Counted from the stretch's first letter, positions 1 through 9,603 are shown. The stretch: DNA of 64,000 nucleotides from Mesorhizobium sp. CA8 (GCF_020164955.1 NZ_JAIUHG010000027.1:34024-98023), one strand, 5' to 3'. Notes: generated by a model not told the origin, from the letters alone. Made by a program: numbers and translations.

Positions 1-827
1 GAGACGTCGCGCAGCGGCGTGCCGGCATGAGCGGAAGTGGATATGCGGTCGAGCGTCAGCACGGAAGCGCCGGGCGTCGAAGACTGTTTGACCGGCGGCA
101 CGATTTCGTGGCCGCACATCAGCTTGGCCATTTCCGCCGATGTGGTGCTTGCCGGATGCTCGACGCGGCCGGCGACCTTGCCGTGGCGCAGGACGACGCA
201 GCGGTGGGTGAGGGCCCTGACTTCGTTGAGCTTGTGGGAGATGAAGATGATGCCGAGCCCTTGCGCCGCCATGGAGCGCAGAGCGGCGAAAAGGCCGTCG
301 ACTTCGCTCGGCGCCAGCACCGCCGTCGGCTCGTCGAGGATCAAAAGCCTGGCGCCGCGAAACAGCGCCTTGATGATCTCCAATCGCTGCTGCTCACCGA
401 CCGACAGCGCCGACACCGGCAAGTTCGGATCGAGGCTCAGCCCATATTGCCGGCTGATTTCGTCCAGGCGGGCAAGCCCGCGAGCACGGTCGACGCGGCC
501 GGACTTGCCGGGAATGCCGATCAGGAGGTTCTCCAGCACCGTCAAGCGCGGCGCTAAGTGAAAATGCTGGTGCACCATGCCGATGCCGGCGGCCAATGCA
601 TCGGCGGAGTTGTGGATGGCAACCGGCCTGCCCTCGACCAGGATCTCGCCGGCGTCCGGAGCATAGGCGCCGAACAGCACGTTCATCAGCGTCGTCTTGC
701 CGGCGCCGTTCTCGCCCAAAAGACCGAGGATTTCGCCAGGGGCCACGCTGAGGTCGACGGCCTCGTTCGCCTTGACGGCGCCAAAGCTCTTGGTGATGCC
801 GCGCATTTCGATAAGTGGGGCGGACAA
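1..827 (-). CDS. ABC transporter ATP-binding protein, nucleoside/BMP-type importer (5' part only)
   Basis: This is the cytoplasmic ATPase of an ABC importer. I read it from the TTG at 827, which has GGAG 7 nt upstream; the frame stays open to the window edge, giving 275 codons. Visible motifs are Walker A GENGAGKTT (residues 38-46), a Q-loop in MVHQHF (about 87), the signature LSVGEQQR (about 141), Walker B LLILDEPT (about 160) and the H-loop ISHK (about 194). Nucleoside-type ATPases that pair with BMP binding proteins (NupO/YufO-like) are about 500 residues with two fused nucleotide-binding domains, so roughly half is present. The upstream neighbour on the same strand is a BMP-family binding protein, which supports this substrate class. 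The exact ligand cannot be read from sequence. Confidence 0.9.
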   Translation of the reverse strand, partial: MSAPLIEMRGITKSFGAVKANEAVDLSVAPGEILGLLGENGAGKTTLMNVLFGAYAPDAGEILVEGRPVAIHNSADALAAGIGMVHQHFHLAPRLTVLENLLIGIPGKSGRVDRARGLARLDEISRQYGLSLDPNLPVSALSVGEQQRLEIIKALFRGARLLILDEPTAVLAPSEVDGLFAALRSMAAQGLGIIFISHKLNEVRALTHRCVVLRHGKVAGRVEHPASTTSAEMAKLMCGHEIVPPVKQSSTPGASVLTLDRISTSAHAGTPLRDV

Positions 828-847
828 GGGTGCTCCTGCGCTGGTAT

Positions 848-990
848 CCCTCCCCTTAAGGGGAGGGTGCCGAGCGAAGCGAGGCGGGAGGGGTCGCCTC
901 AACCGCCTCGACGTTGATAAAAAGGATGGAGTGCGTCGTGGGCGACCCCTCCCGACCTTGCGGGCCACCCTCCCCTCAAGGGGGAGGGGA
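848..990. repeat. palindromic intergenic repeat, family A copy 1
   Basis: The element opens with a perfect 20-nt palindrome, CCCTCCCCTTAAGGGGAGGG (848-867), and closes with a near-identical arm (968-990). Matching inner arms (GGGAGGGGTCGCC against GGCGACCCCTCCC) fold the whole unit into a long hairpin. Related units lie at 7142-7290 and 36228-36377. Here it separates the binding-protein gene from the downstream ATPase gene of the same operon, so it may change their relative expression. Confidence 0.75.
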
Positions 991-999
991 ACGCCGGCG

Positions 1000-2025
1000 T
1001 CAATCCGAAACCGGCGTGTTCTCGTCGACGTCGACGCGGAAATTGCCTTCGAGGATCTCGGCCTTCTTCTTCTCGACCAGGTCCTTGACGTCGGCGGGCA
1101 GCGTCTTGTCGAATTTGTGGTAGGGCGCCAGATACGAGCCGCCCTTGGCCATGCGCGAGAAATCGCCATAGTCCTGCGCGGTGAAGACGCCGGCCTTGAC
1201 CAGCTTGATCGCCTGTTCGACCGTCGGGTACATGTCCCACACCGGGCCAGTGATGACCGTATCCGGCCCGAGGCTGGATTGGTCGGACATGTTGGAGATG
1301 GCAAAAATCTTCTTCTCCACGGCCGCTTCGATGACGCCGAAGCGCTCGGCATAGATGACGTCGACGCCGGCATCGATCTGCGCCACGGCCGCTTCCTTGG
1401 CCTTGGGCGGATCGAAGAAGGAGCCGATGAAGGCGACCTTCTTCTTGACGTTGGGGTTGACCTCCTTGGCGCCGGCAAAGAAAGCGTTGACCAGCCGGTT
1501 GACTTCCGGAATGCCCATCGCCGCGACGGCGCCCACCGTGCCCGATTTCGACATTTTTCCGGCAATCATGCCGGAGAGATAGGCGGGCTCGTGGATCCAG
1601 TTGTCGAAGACGCCGAAATTGGGCTCGGCCGGACCGGCGCCGGAGCCGAACAGCCACGCCGTCTTCGGGAATTGCTTGGCCGTGCGGCGCGACTCGCGCT
1701 CGGCGGCGAAGGCGTCGCCCAGCACCAGCTGGTAGCCGCCCTGCGCATATTCGCGCATCACGCGGCTGAAGTCGGCGGTCTGCACCTTTTCCGACCATTT
1801 GTATTCGATGCCCAGCTCCTTCTCGGCCTTCTGCAGGGCGACATGGATCTGGTTGTCCCACGGCTCCTCGATCGGCGTGGCGAAAATCGCCGCCACCTTC
1901 AGCTTCTTGTCCTTGGCGAAGGCCGCGCCGGGCAGCACGGTGGCCGCGAGGCCGAGCGCGCCGAGTTCGAGCACGCTGCGCCGCGACAGGCCGGCGCGTT
2001 GCGTTTTGCTACGTTCGTTTTCCAT
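1000..2025 (-). CDS. BMP family ABC transporter substrate-binding protein
   Basis: This is the periplasmic ligand-binding component of the importer whose ATPase lies just downstream. The 341-residue product starts with a twin-arginine-like signal (SRRSVLELG at about 14-22) and a hydrophobic stretch ending AAFA near residue 37, so export by Tat is likely. The mature part reads as a BMP/PnrA-type periplasmic binding protein: an early VAAIFATPIEEPWDN segment, the hinge region FGVFDNWIHEPAYLSGMIAG, and GVDVIYAERFGVIEAA. The family binds purine nucleosides and similar ligands, but this protein's ligand is unknown. The ATG at 2025 has GAGGGG about 9 nt upstream. Genes for the two permeases are presumably beyond the window edge. 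Confidence 0.9.
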   Translation of the reverse strand: MENERSKTQRAGLSRRSVLELGALGLAATVLPGAAFAKDKKLKVAAIFATPIEEPWDNQIHVALQKAEKELGIEYKWSEKVQTADFSRVMREYAQGGYQLVLGDAFAAERESRRTAKQFPKTAWLFGSGAGPAEPNFGVFDNWIHEPAYLSGMIAGKMSKSGTVGAVAAMGIPEVNRLVNAFFAGAKEVNPNVKKKVAFIGSFFDPPKAKEAAVAQIDAGVDVIYAERFGVIEAAVEKKIFAISNMSDQSSLGPDTVITGPVWDMYPTVEQAIKLVKAGVFTAQDYGDFSRMAKGGSYLAPYHKFDKTLPADVKDLVEKKKAEILEGNFRVDVDENTPVSD

Positions 2026-2147
2026 TGAAGTGCCCCTCTGTTCGACAGCCGTGTCGAGCCGGCCGTTTCAAAATGTCAGACACCCAGGACTATGGAACGG
2101 CGCCTGAGATTTGTCCACATGGTCAAATTTGGTGTGTCGCCTCCGCG

Positions 2148-2345
2148 TTCGTCATCCACGGGCGGAGCAAGGATCGTAGCGACGCAGCGCAGGCCCGAGG
2201 ATCCATGCCGCGACGTCTGAGCGCGGCGACGGTGCAGAATAATCGACGGCTGTGCCATCGCTCGTTCTGCACCGTTGCATTCTTTGTCTGATGGAACGGC
2301 ATGGATTCCAGGGTCTACGCTTCGCTTCGCCCTGGAATGACGAAG
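2148..2345. repeat. palindromic intergenic repeat, family C copy 1
   Basis: This unit of about 198 nt is bounded by TTCGTCAT and ATGACGAAG. Internal inverted segments include GGATCCATGCCG against CGGCATGGATTCC, and GGTGCAGAA against TTCTGCACC. A second full copy is at 45102-45289. It fills most of the 320-nt gap between the binding-protein gene and the fatty-acid oxidation gene. I see no open frame with a ribosome binding site inside it. Confidence 0.75.
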
Positions 2346-4421
<2,076 letters not shown>

Positions 4422-4524
4422 GCGGAACCTCCCAAGACCGGCTGCAATCGGAACACGGGTTTACTTGGCAAGTCGGCCGATGGAAACCCGATCCGGCGCT
4501 GGCCTAATGTTTGGCTAGGCTCCG

Positions 4525-5114
4525 CTAGTTATCAACTCTCCCGAAGGCCGGCACGTCGCCGATCACTTCGCGCTTGTCCTTGCCGCAGGTGAAGGTTTTC
4601 GCCTTCTCGTCGGCGAGCTTGCGCGCCTGTCATTGGCCTGCGCATTGCCGGTGGCTAAGACCAGGCCGATCGTGCAGCCTCGGTGTTCTTCCGGCTGCGC
4701 CACCTTGGCGACGACGAGCACCTCGGTCGATTTCTTCTCGTCCTCGGGATTGCTGACCGAGCGACGGTGGATGGCGGCGAAGGGGATGGCGACGTCGCCA
4801 TTGGTCTCGATGCGCCATTCCACCTTCGGGCCGGAGCCGTTGAAGGCGGTGAAGCTCTCCCAGACCGCGGTCATGTCCTCGGACGGAAAGCCGTAATAGA
4901 CAGATTCCCGCGCATCGTCGTAGCCGATCAGCACCGGGTAGCCGCGGTAGCCCAAGCAGGCGAGGCTCGCCCAGTCGCCCTCCCCTTCCGCGGCCTGCGC
5001 ATAGGTCACGCAGTCCTTCTTCCAGTCGAGATCGGTATAGGCGCTGGAGATGGCGCCGGCCTGGGCCGCCTGGCAGAAGCCGGCGAGGGCAAGCGGGATC
5101 AGAAGAGCACGCAT
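4525..5114 (-). pseudogene. secreted hypothetical protein with a 3' frameshift
   Basis: The intact part encodes a small exported protein. MRALLIPLALAGFCQAAQA is a clean signal peptide starting at 5114, where GGAG lies 9 nt upstream; a further ATG five codons earlier has no such site. The mature part contains DWKKDCVTYAQ and CTIGLVLATGNAQAN. The frame runs into a low-complexity Arg/Ser tail ending at 4563. One base missing between 4629 and 4630 explains this: the other frame continues QARKLADEKAKTFTCGKDK and ends at a TAG at 4525. Repaired, the protein has 196 residues. Either the gene is newly broken or this is a sequence error. Function is not recognised. It lies 46 nt downstream of the TetR gene on the same strand. 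Confidence 0.75.
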
Positions 5115-5118
5115 TACT

Positions 5119-5140
5119 GGCAACTCCATTTCGAGTTGCC
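5119..5140 (-). promoter_or_regulatory. hairpin over the ribosome binding site of the 5114 gene
   Basis: GGCAACTC (5119-5126) and GAGTTGCC (5133-5140) form a perfect 8-bp stem with a 6-nt loop. On the minus strand the GGAG used by the downstream gene lies inside the stem. It sits between the TetR stop and that gene, so it could limit translation of the second gene or act as a weak stem without a U-tract. Confidence 0.45.
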
Positions 5141-5159
5141 GGAAGCGTAACGCGGCCTG

Positions 5160-5768
5160 TTATTTCTTCAAGCTGGCTTCGATCAAGAGATCGGCGTTGC
5201 GGGCGACCGCCGCCGCCGGTCCGCCAACGCCAAACAGCTGGCCGCTGATATAGGCGCCCTCGATGAGCAGCAGCAGGCCATCGCCCAGCGTGTCGGGATC
5301 GGCGGCACCCATCGCGGCGGCCATGGCGCGCAGGCGCCGGCGCAGTTCCATTTTGTTATTCTCGCTCACCACCCGCGCGGGATGGCCGCGCTCGGGATAT
5401 TCCACCGCAGCGTTGGTCATGCCGCAGCCGCGATAATCGGGCTTTTGCGTGCGTTTGCCGACGCGGGTCAGAAAAGCGATGATCTGGGCGCGCGGGTCGC
5501 CCGGATGCGCGTCGACGGCTTCGTCGAAGCGCTCCCAGAATTCGAGGTCGTATTTGCGCAGATAAGAGGCGGCAAGCTCGTCCTTGGAGGGGAAGCTGCG
5601 GTACAGGCTCGGCTTGGTCACGCCGGCGCGCTTGACGATCTCGTCGACGCCGATCGCCCTGATGCCTTCGCGATAAAAAAGGTCGCGCGCCACGTCCAGG
5701 ATCTTGTCCGCCGCTCTGGGAGCAGGGCTATCGCTCACGGACGCTTCAATTTTATTGTCGGATGGCAT
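5160..5768 (-). CDS. TetR/AcrR family transcriptional regulator
   Basis: This 202-residue DNA-binding repressor has the typical N-terminal TetR helix-turn-helix (residues about 20-66: AADKILDVARDLFYREGIRAIGVDEI, then VKRAGVTKPSLYRSFPSKDELAASYL). The C-terminal half is a ligand-binding and dimerisation domain of unknown ligand. It is transcribed divergently from an MFS transporter. The intergenic region carries two copies of the same 17-nt sequence in inverted orientation, one on each promoter, which is the usual layout for autoregulation plus control of an exporter. I infer that it represses the transporter until a substrate binds; nothing in the sequence names the inducer. Confidence 0.93.
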   Translation of the reverse strand: MPSDNKIEASVSDSPAPRAADKILDVARDLFYREGIRAIGVDEIVKRAGVTKPSLYRSFPSKDELAASYLRKYDLEFWERFDEAVDAHPGDPRAQIIAFLTRVGKRTQKPDYRGCGMTNAAVEYPERGHPARVVSENNKMELRRRLRAMAAAMGAADPDTLGDGLLLLIEGAYISGQLFGVGGPAAAVARNADLLIEASLKK

Positions 5769-5782
5769 TCAAACAACTCGCT

Positions 5783-5811
5783 TGACAATGTTACTGACCG
5801 GTACGTATGTA
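5783..5811 (+). promoter_or_regulatory. sigma70-type promoter for the MFS gene
   Basis: TTGACA at 5783-5788 is followed by a 17-nt spacer and TATGTA at 5806-5811. The spacer is occupied by the left operator arm, so repressor binding there would block RNA polymerase. The predicted transcript would start near 5818, leaving about 28 nt before the ATG at 5847. Confidence 0.55.
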
Positions 5812-5846
5812 TGGCCTAACTCCATTGCAACGTACCGGTCAGTAAC
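5790..5846. promoter_or_regulatory. paired TetR operators
   Basis: GTTACTGACCGGTACGT (5790-5806) and its exact reverse complement ACGTACCGGTCAGTAAC (5830-5846) are separated by 23 nt. Each arm centres on the palindromic core ACCGGT. The left arm fills the spacer of the MFS promoter and the right arm abuts the MFS start codon. This is the only strong symmetry between the divergent TetR and MFS genes. Confidence 0.75.
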
Positions 5847-7130
5847 ATGATAATCCAGTCCCGTCCGTTTGGCCAGCGCTACGCCTTCGTTGTCGTTGCC
5901 GTCATTTTCCTGTGCCTGCTGATCGCCGCCGGGCTTCGCTCTGCGCCGTCGGTGATGATGGTGCCGCTGGAGGAAAGCTTCGGCTGGCGTCGCGACGTGA
6001 CGTCCTGGGCCGCCAGCGTCGGCATCCTGCTTTACGGCTTGACCGGACCGTTCGCCGCCGCGCTGATGGAACGCATCGGGCTGCGCCGTACGCTGCTTGG
6101 CGCGCTGCTGGTGATGTCGGGATCGACCGCGCTCAGCCTGTTCATGACTGAGCCCTGGCATCTTTTCCTCACCTGGGGCGTGTTTTCCGGCGTCGGTTCG
6201 GGCGCGGTGGCGAGCGTGCTGGGCGCCACCATCGTCAATCGCTGGTTCAAGACCAATCGCGGCCTGATGATGGGCCTGATGTCGGCCTCCAGCGCCACCG
6301 GCATGCTGGTGTTCCTGCCGGTGATCGCCTCGCTGGCGCAAAGCGGCGGCTGGAAGCCTGTCGCGACCGCCGTGGCGCTGGCCACCGCCGCGCTGATCCC
6401 ATTCGTCCTCCTGCTGGTGCCGGAACGCCCGGCTTCGATCGGCCAGGTTCGCTACGGCGCCGATGCGAATGACGTGCCGCCGGTGTCGCCGGCATCGCAG
6501 GGCAATTTCCTGGCGCATACGCTGAACACGCTGCGCCGCGCGGCGGGCACACGGGTCTTCTGGTATCTGTTTGCCACCTTCTTCGTCTGCGGCTTCACCA
6601 CCAATGGTCTCGTCGGCACGCATCTCATCGCCTTCTGCGGCGATATGGGCATTGGCGAGGTGCAGGCAGCCGGGCTGTTGTCGATGATGGGCATTTTCGA
6701 CCTGATCGGCACCACGCTGTCCGGCTGGCTCACCGACCGTTTCGATCCGCGCAAGCTCCTCGGCGTCTATTACGCCGTGCGTGGGCTGTCGCTGATCTAC
6801 CTGCCCTATTCCGGCTTCTCCGCGACCAGCCTGATCATCTTCGCCGTGCTCTACGGGCTCGACTGGATCGCCACCGTGCCGCCGACGCTGCGGCTGGCCA
6901 ATGAGGCTTTCGGCGACCGCAGCGGGCCGATCGTGTTCGGCTGGATCGTCGCCGGACACCAGATCGGCGCCGCGGCCGCCGCCGCCTTCGGCGGGACGAT
7001 GCGCGAGCTGCAGGGCGATTACGAGCTGGCCTTTCTGATCGCCGGCATGACGGGCATCGCGGCGGCGTGTATCTCGCTCTTGATCAACACCGACAGGCCG
7101 GCGTTCGAGCCGGAGCCGCAGGTGGCTTGA
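5847..7130 (+). CDS. MFS transporter under TetR control
   Basis: The product is a 427-residue major facilitator superfamily permease of the inner membrane with about 12 hydrophobic segments. It has MFS-type features, including the loop ALMERIGLRRTLLGALLV after the second helix and DRFDPRKLLG after the eighth. The overall pattern (SAPSVMMVPLEESFGWRRD near the start) resembles the monocarboxylate/oxalate-like branch, but substrate and direction are not determined. The ATG at 5847 directly follows the right operator arm and has no Shine-Dalgarno sequence, which is unusual next to its neighbours. Divergence from a TetR gene suggests inducible efflux or uptake of a small organic compound. Confidence 0.88.
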   Translation: MIIQSRPFGQRYAFVVVAVIFLCLLIAAGLRSAPSVMMVPLEESFGWRRDVTSWAASVGILLYGLTGPFAAALMERIGLRRTLLGALLVMSGSTALSLFMTEPWHLFLTWGVFSGVGSGAVASVLGATIVNRWFKTNRGLMMGLMSASSATGMLVFLPVIASLAQSGGWKPVATAVALATAALIPFVLLLVPERPASIGQVRYGADANDVPPVSPASQGNFLAHTLNTLRRAAGTRVFWYLFATFFVCGFTTNGLVGTHLIAFCGDMGIGEVQAAGLLSMMGIFDLIGTTLSGWLTDRFDPRKLLGVYYAVRGLSLIYLPYSGFSATSLIIFAVLYGLDWIATVPPTLRLANEAFGDRSGPIVFGWIVAGHQIGAAAAAAFGGTMRELQGDYELAFLIAGMTGIAAACISLLINTDRPAFEPEPQVA

Positions 7131-7141
7131 GCACCGCTAAT

Positions 7142-7290
7142 CTCCCTCCTTGAGGGGAAGATGGCCGCGAAGCGGTCAGAGGGGTCGTCTCACATAGATC
7201 ACCGACGATGTCTGTGTCACCGAGCGCGTTGCCGCTCCACGCCAGGCGACCCCTCTGTCGCCTTTGGCGACATCTCCCCTCGAGGGGGAG
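7142..7290. repeat. palindromic intergenic repeat, family A copy 2
   Basis: Outer arms CTCCCTCCTTGAGGGGAAGATG and CATCTCCCCTCGAGGGGGAG bracket inner arms CAGAGGGGTCG and CGACCCCTCTG. The closest relative is the copy at 36228-36377. It fills most of the gap before the phosphatase gene. Confidence 0.75.
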
Positions 7291-7305
7291 AAGATATCCT
7301 GTTCA

Positions 7306-7323
7306 CTGTTATCAAAACTTCAT
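7306..7323 (+). promoter_or_regulatory. possible PHO box
   Basis: CTGTTAT, 4 nt (CAAA), then ACTTCAT has the spacing of a PhoB binding site (two 7-mers 11 nt apart). The first half differs from CTGTCAT at one position; the second half matches poorly. It lies 73 nt upstream of the PhoD-like phosphatase, which is why I list it. The match alone is weak. Confidence 0.3.
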
Positions 7324-7396
7324 GGTTCCGAGACACGCCTGAAACATTCAGGCGAGAGCTTGGCGGTCCCGTTCAAAGCCCCATCCGGAGACAGCC

Positions 7397-8971
7397 ATGA
7401 ACAAGATCTTACTGACCCGCCGCGCTTTCGTCACCTCGGCCAGCGCCTTTGGCCTTGTCGGCGCCTCCGGTCTTGCGCTGCCTTATTATTCCCGCGCCAA
7501 TCAGCGCCCGGCCTTCACGCATGGCGTCCAGTCCGGCGACGTCGACGCCACGTCGGGCATGGTGTGGACCCGCACCGATCGCCCGGCGCGCGTGATGTAT
7601 GAAGTCTCGACCACCGAAAGCTTCGCCAATGCCACAAGGCTGGCCGCGCTCGATACCTTGCCGGCCAGCGACTACACGGCGAAGCGGCTGCTCACCGATC
7701 TCGCCTCCGACCAGGACATCTTCTACCGCATGACTGCTGCCGATCTTTCCGACATCAATGCCGTGTCCGAGCCGATCGTCGGCCGCTTCCGCACGGCGCC
7801 GTCCTCGAAGCGCGATGTGCGCTTCGCCTGGGCGGGCGACACCGCCGGCCAGGGCTGGGGCATCGACGAGACCGGCATGAAGACCTATTCGACCATCGCC
7901 AAGCACACGCCGGATTTCTTCCTGCATTCCGGCGACACGATCTATGCCGACGGCGCCTTGAAGGATGAAGTCGACCTGCCCGGCGGCGGCAAGTGGAAGA
8001 ACGTCGTCATGATCGACGGCAAGCGGAAGGTCGCCGAGACGCTGGACGAGTACCGCGACCAGTGGAAATACAACATGATGGACAAGCATGTGCTTGCCCT
8101 CTCGGCGATCTGCCCGACCTTCTACCAGTGGGACGACCATGAGGTGCTCAACAACTGGTCGGACTCGAAGGACCTGACCGCCGACGACCGCTACAAGGAA
8201 AAGTCGATCCATGTGCTGGCGGCCAGGGCCGCGCGCGCCTTCCATGAGATGACGACCATCCGCTACGAGCCGTCGGAGCCGAGCCGCGTCTACCGCAAGG
8301 TCTCGCATGGGCCGCTGCTCGACGTGTTCTTCCTCGACATGCGCTCCTATCGCGGCCCGAACGGCCCCGACATGGAAGAGACGCTGACGCCGAAGTCGCG
8401 CATGATCGGCGAGGAGCAGTCCAAGTGGCTGAAGCGGGAGCTGGCAAATTCCAAGGCAACGTGGAAGGTCATCGCCGCCGACATGCCGCTTGGCCTGGTC
8501 GTCTGGAACGACGCGGCGAAGAAGGCCGGTGCCGAGGCTGTCGCCAACGGCGACAATGGCGCGCCGAAAGGCCGCGAGCTCGAATTCGCCGATGTGCTTC
8601 GCTTCATCAAGAATGCCGGCATCACCAACACGGTGTGGCTCACCGCCGACGTCCACTACACCGCGGCGCATTACTACAATCCCGACAGGGCGCAGTTCCA
8701 GGATTTCAATCCGTTCTGGGAATTCGTCTCCGGCCCGATCCACGCCGGCACCTTCGGCCCCAACGATCTCGACATGACTTTTGGGCCGGAGCTGAAGTTC
8801 ATCAAGGCGCCGACCGCCGAACAGGGCCAGAACCTGCCGCCGTCGGCCGGCCTGCAGTTCTTCGGTCTGGTGGATATTTCAGGCGCGACGGAGCAGCTCA
8901 CGGTGCGGCTGATGGATCGCGACGACAACGAGCTTTACAAGGTTACGCTCGATCCGGTGCGGTCGGCTTAG
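7397..8971 (+). CDS. PhoD-like alkaline phosphatase, Tat-exported
   Basis: This is a metal-dependent phosphomonoesterase/phosphodiesterase of the PhoD family, acting in the periplasm or outside the cell. The 524-residue product starts with a twin-arginine signal (LTRRAFVTSASAFGLVGASG). An N-terminal beta domain (FTHGVQSGDVDATSGMVWTR) follows, then the metallophosphatase core: AWAGDTAGQG, FFLHSGDTIYADG, FYQWDDHEVLNNW, DMRSYRGPNG and TADVHYTAAHYY, which carry the expected Asp/Asn/His metal ligands. GGAGA lies 6 nt before the ATG at 7397. It is probably induced by phosphate limitation; a weak PHO-box-like sequence lies upstream. It stands alone, flanked by intergenic repeats on both sides. Confidence 0.92.
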   Translation: MNKILLTRRAFVTSASAFGLVGASGLALPYYSRANQRPAFTHGVQSGDVDATSGMVWTRTDRPARVMYEVSTTESFANATRLAALDTLPASDYTAKRLLTDLASDQDIFYRMTAADLSDINAVSEPIVGRFRTAPSSKRDVRFAWAGDTAGQGWGIDETGMKTYSTIAKHTPDFFLHSGDTIYADGALKDEVDLPGGGKWKNVVMIDGKRKVAETLDEYRDQWKYNMMDKHVLALSAICPTFYQWDDHEVLNNWSDSKDLTADDRYKEKSIHVLAARAARAFHEMTTIRYEPSEPSRVYRKVSHGPLLDVFFLDMRSYRGPNGPDMEETLTPKSRMIGEEQSKWLKRELANSKATWKVIAADMPLGLVVWNDAAKKAGAEAVANGDNGAPKGRELEFADVLRFIKNAGITNTVWLTADVHYTAAHYYNPDRAQFQDFNPFWEFVSGPIHAGTFGPNDLDMTFGPELKFIKAPTAEQGQNLPPSAGLQFFGLVDISGATEQLTVRLMDRDDNELYKVTLDPVRSA

Positions 8972-9113
8972 GCTGCGTTGATATTCAGGTGATGCCGGCC
9001 TGCGAACAATGGTTTCCTGCGCTTCCGGTGCTCACGTACTTTAAGTACGCTCCGCTCCGGTTCTCGGAAACCACCGTTCTCGGCTCGGCCTAACCTGAAT
9101 CTCAACACACCCT
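8970..9113. repeat. palindromic intergenic repeat, family B copy 1
   Basis: Terminal arms AGGCTGCGTTGATATTCAGGT (8970-8990) and ACCTGAATCTCAACACACCCT (9093-9113) are inverted. The centre holds TGCGCTTCCGGTGCTCACGT, ACTTTAAGT and CGCTCCGCTCCGG. A second full copy at 41691-41831 is nearly identical through the core, and fragments occur at 21348-21418 and 29503-29536. It begins at the stop codon of the phosphatase gene and may serve as its transcript end. Confidence 0.8.
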
Positions 9114-9197
9114 GAGCCCAGCAGCCGCTCGATCTAATGCCGCGACGTCAAAGCGCCGTGGCAGTCCAGAACTGAACTCGGAATGCCGTGAAGGGTG

Positions 9198-9485
9198 TCA
9201 ATCCGGATAGCAAGCCGTGGGAATTTTCGGCCAGACTGCGGTGTCGCAGTTGGCATCCTTCTGGCGCTGCTTGAACGCGGCGCTGACCGGGCCGGTGACG
9301 ATCGGGTCGACGCCGTCGGGGGCGTCGGCGAACATCTGCTGCGCGGTCCTGGCGTCGGGCGGCGCTATCGGGTCGGCTTCCCTGAGGGCTGCCGCCGACT
9401 GCGCCGCGCCCGCCGCGACGAGCACGCCAAGCGCTGCCCACGCGAAAACCGGACGCAATCTGGACATCTGATCGGTCATGAACAT
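9198..9485 (-). CDS. small secreted hypothetical protein
   Basis: The 95-residue product begins with a signal peptide (after MSRLRPVFAW, a hydrophobic run ends near AQSAAA) and continues with a short mature domain. That domain holds one Cys pair, in DANCDTAVWPKIPTACYPD at the C-terminus. Alternative starts at MTDQM or MSRLRP are possible. Many alphaproteobacterial genomes carry short periplasmic proteins of this style, but I do not recognise a named family. It is divergent from typA with about 195 nt between them. Confidence 0.7.
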   Translation of the reverse strand: MFMTDQMSRLRPVFAWAALGVLVAAGAAQSAAALREADPIAPPDARTAQQMFADAPDGVDPIVTGPVSAAFKQRQKDANCDTAVWPKIPTACYPD

Positions 9486-9587
9486 CGAACTGCCCGGCCC
9501 CTCAAAGGTTCCGCCTTGGTTAACGGAATCATTTCACACCAAGACGTTTAAGAATCAGTGACCATGTATTTGGGGTCCGGCCTCCCC

Positions 9588-9603
9588 TTTCGCAATTGCG
9601 AAA
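9588..9603. promoter_or_regulatory. 16-bp perfect palindrome upstream of typA
   Basis: TTTCGCAATTGCGAAA lies 78 nt before the typA start, in the leader shared with the divergent small gene. Perfect symmetry suggests a dimeric regulator site. I cannot assign the factor. Confidence 0.5.

Noticed and set aside
27..561. Two overlapping open frames of about 175 codons on the plus strand
   Set aside because: They lie opposite the ABC ATPase, which has all family motifs; the plus-strand translations are Arg/Ala-rich and match nothing.
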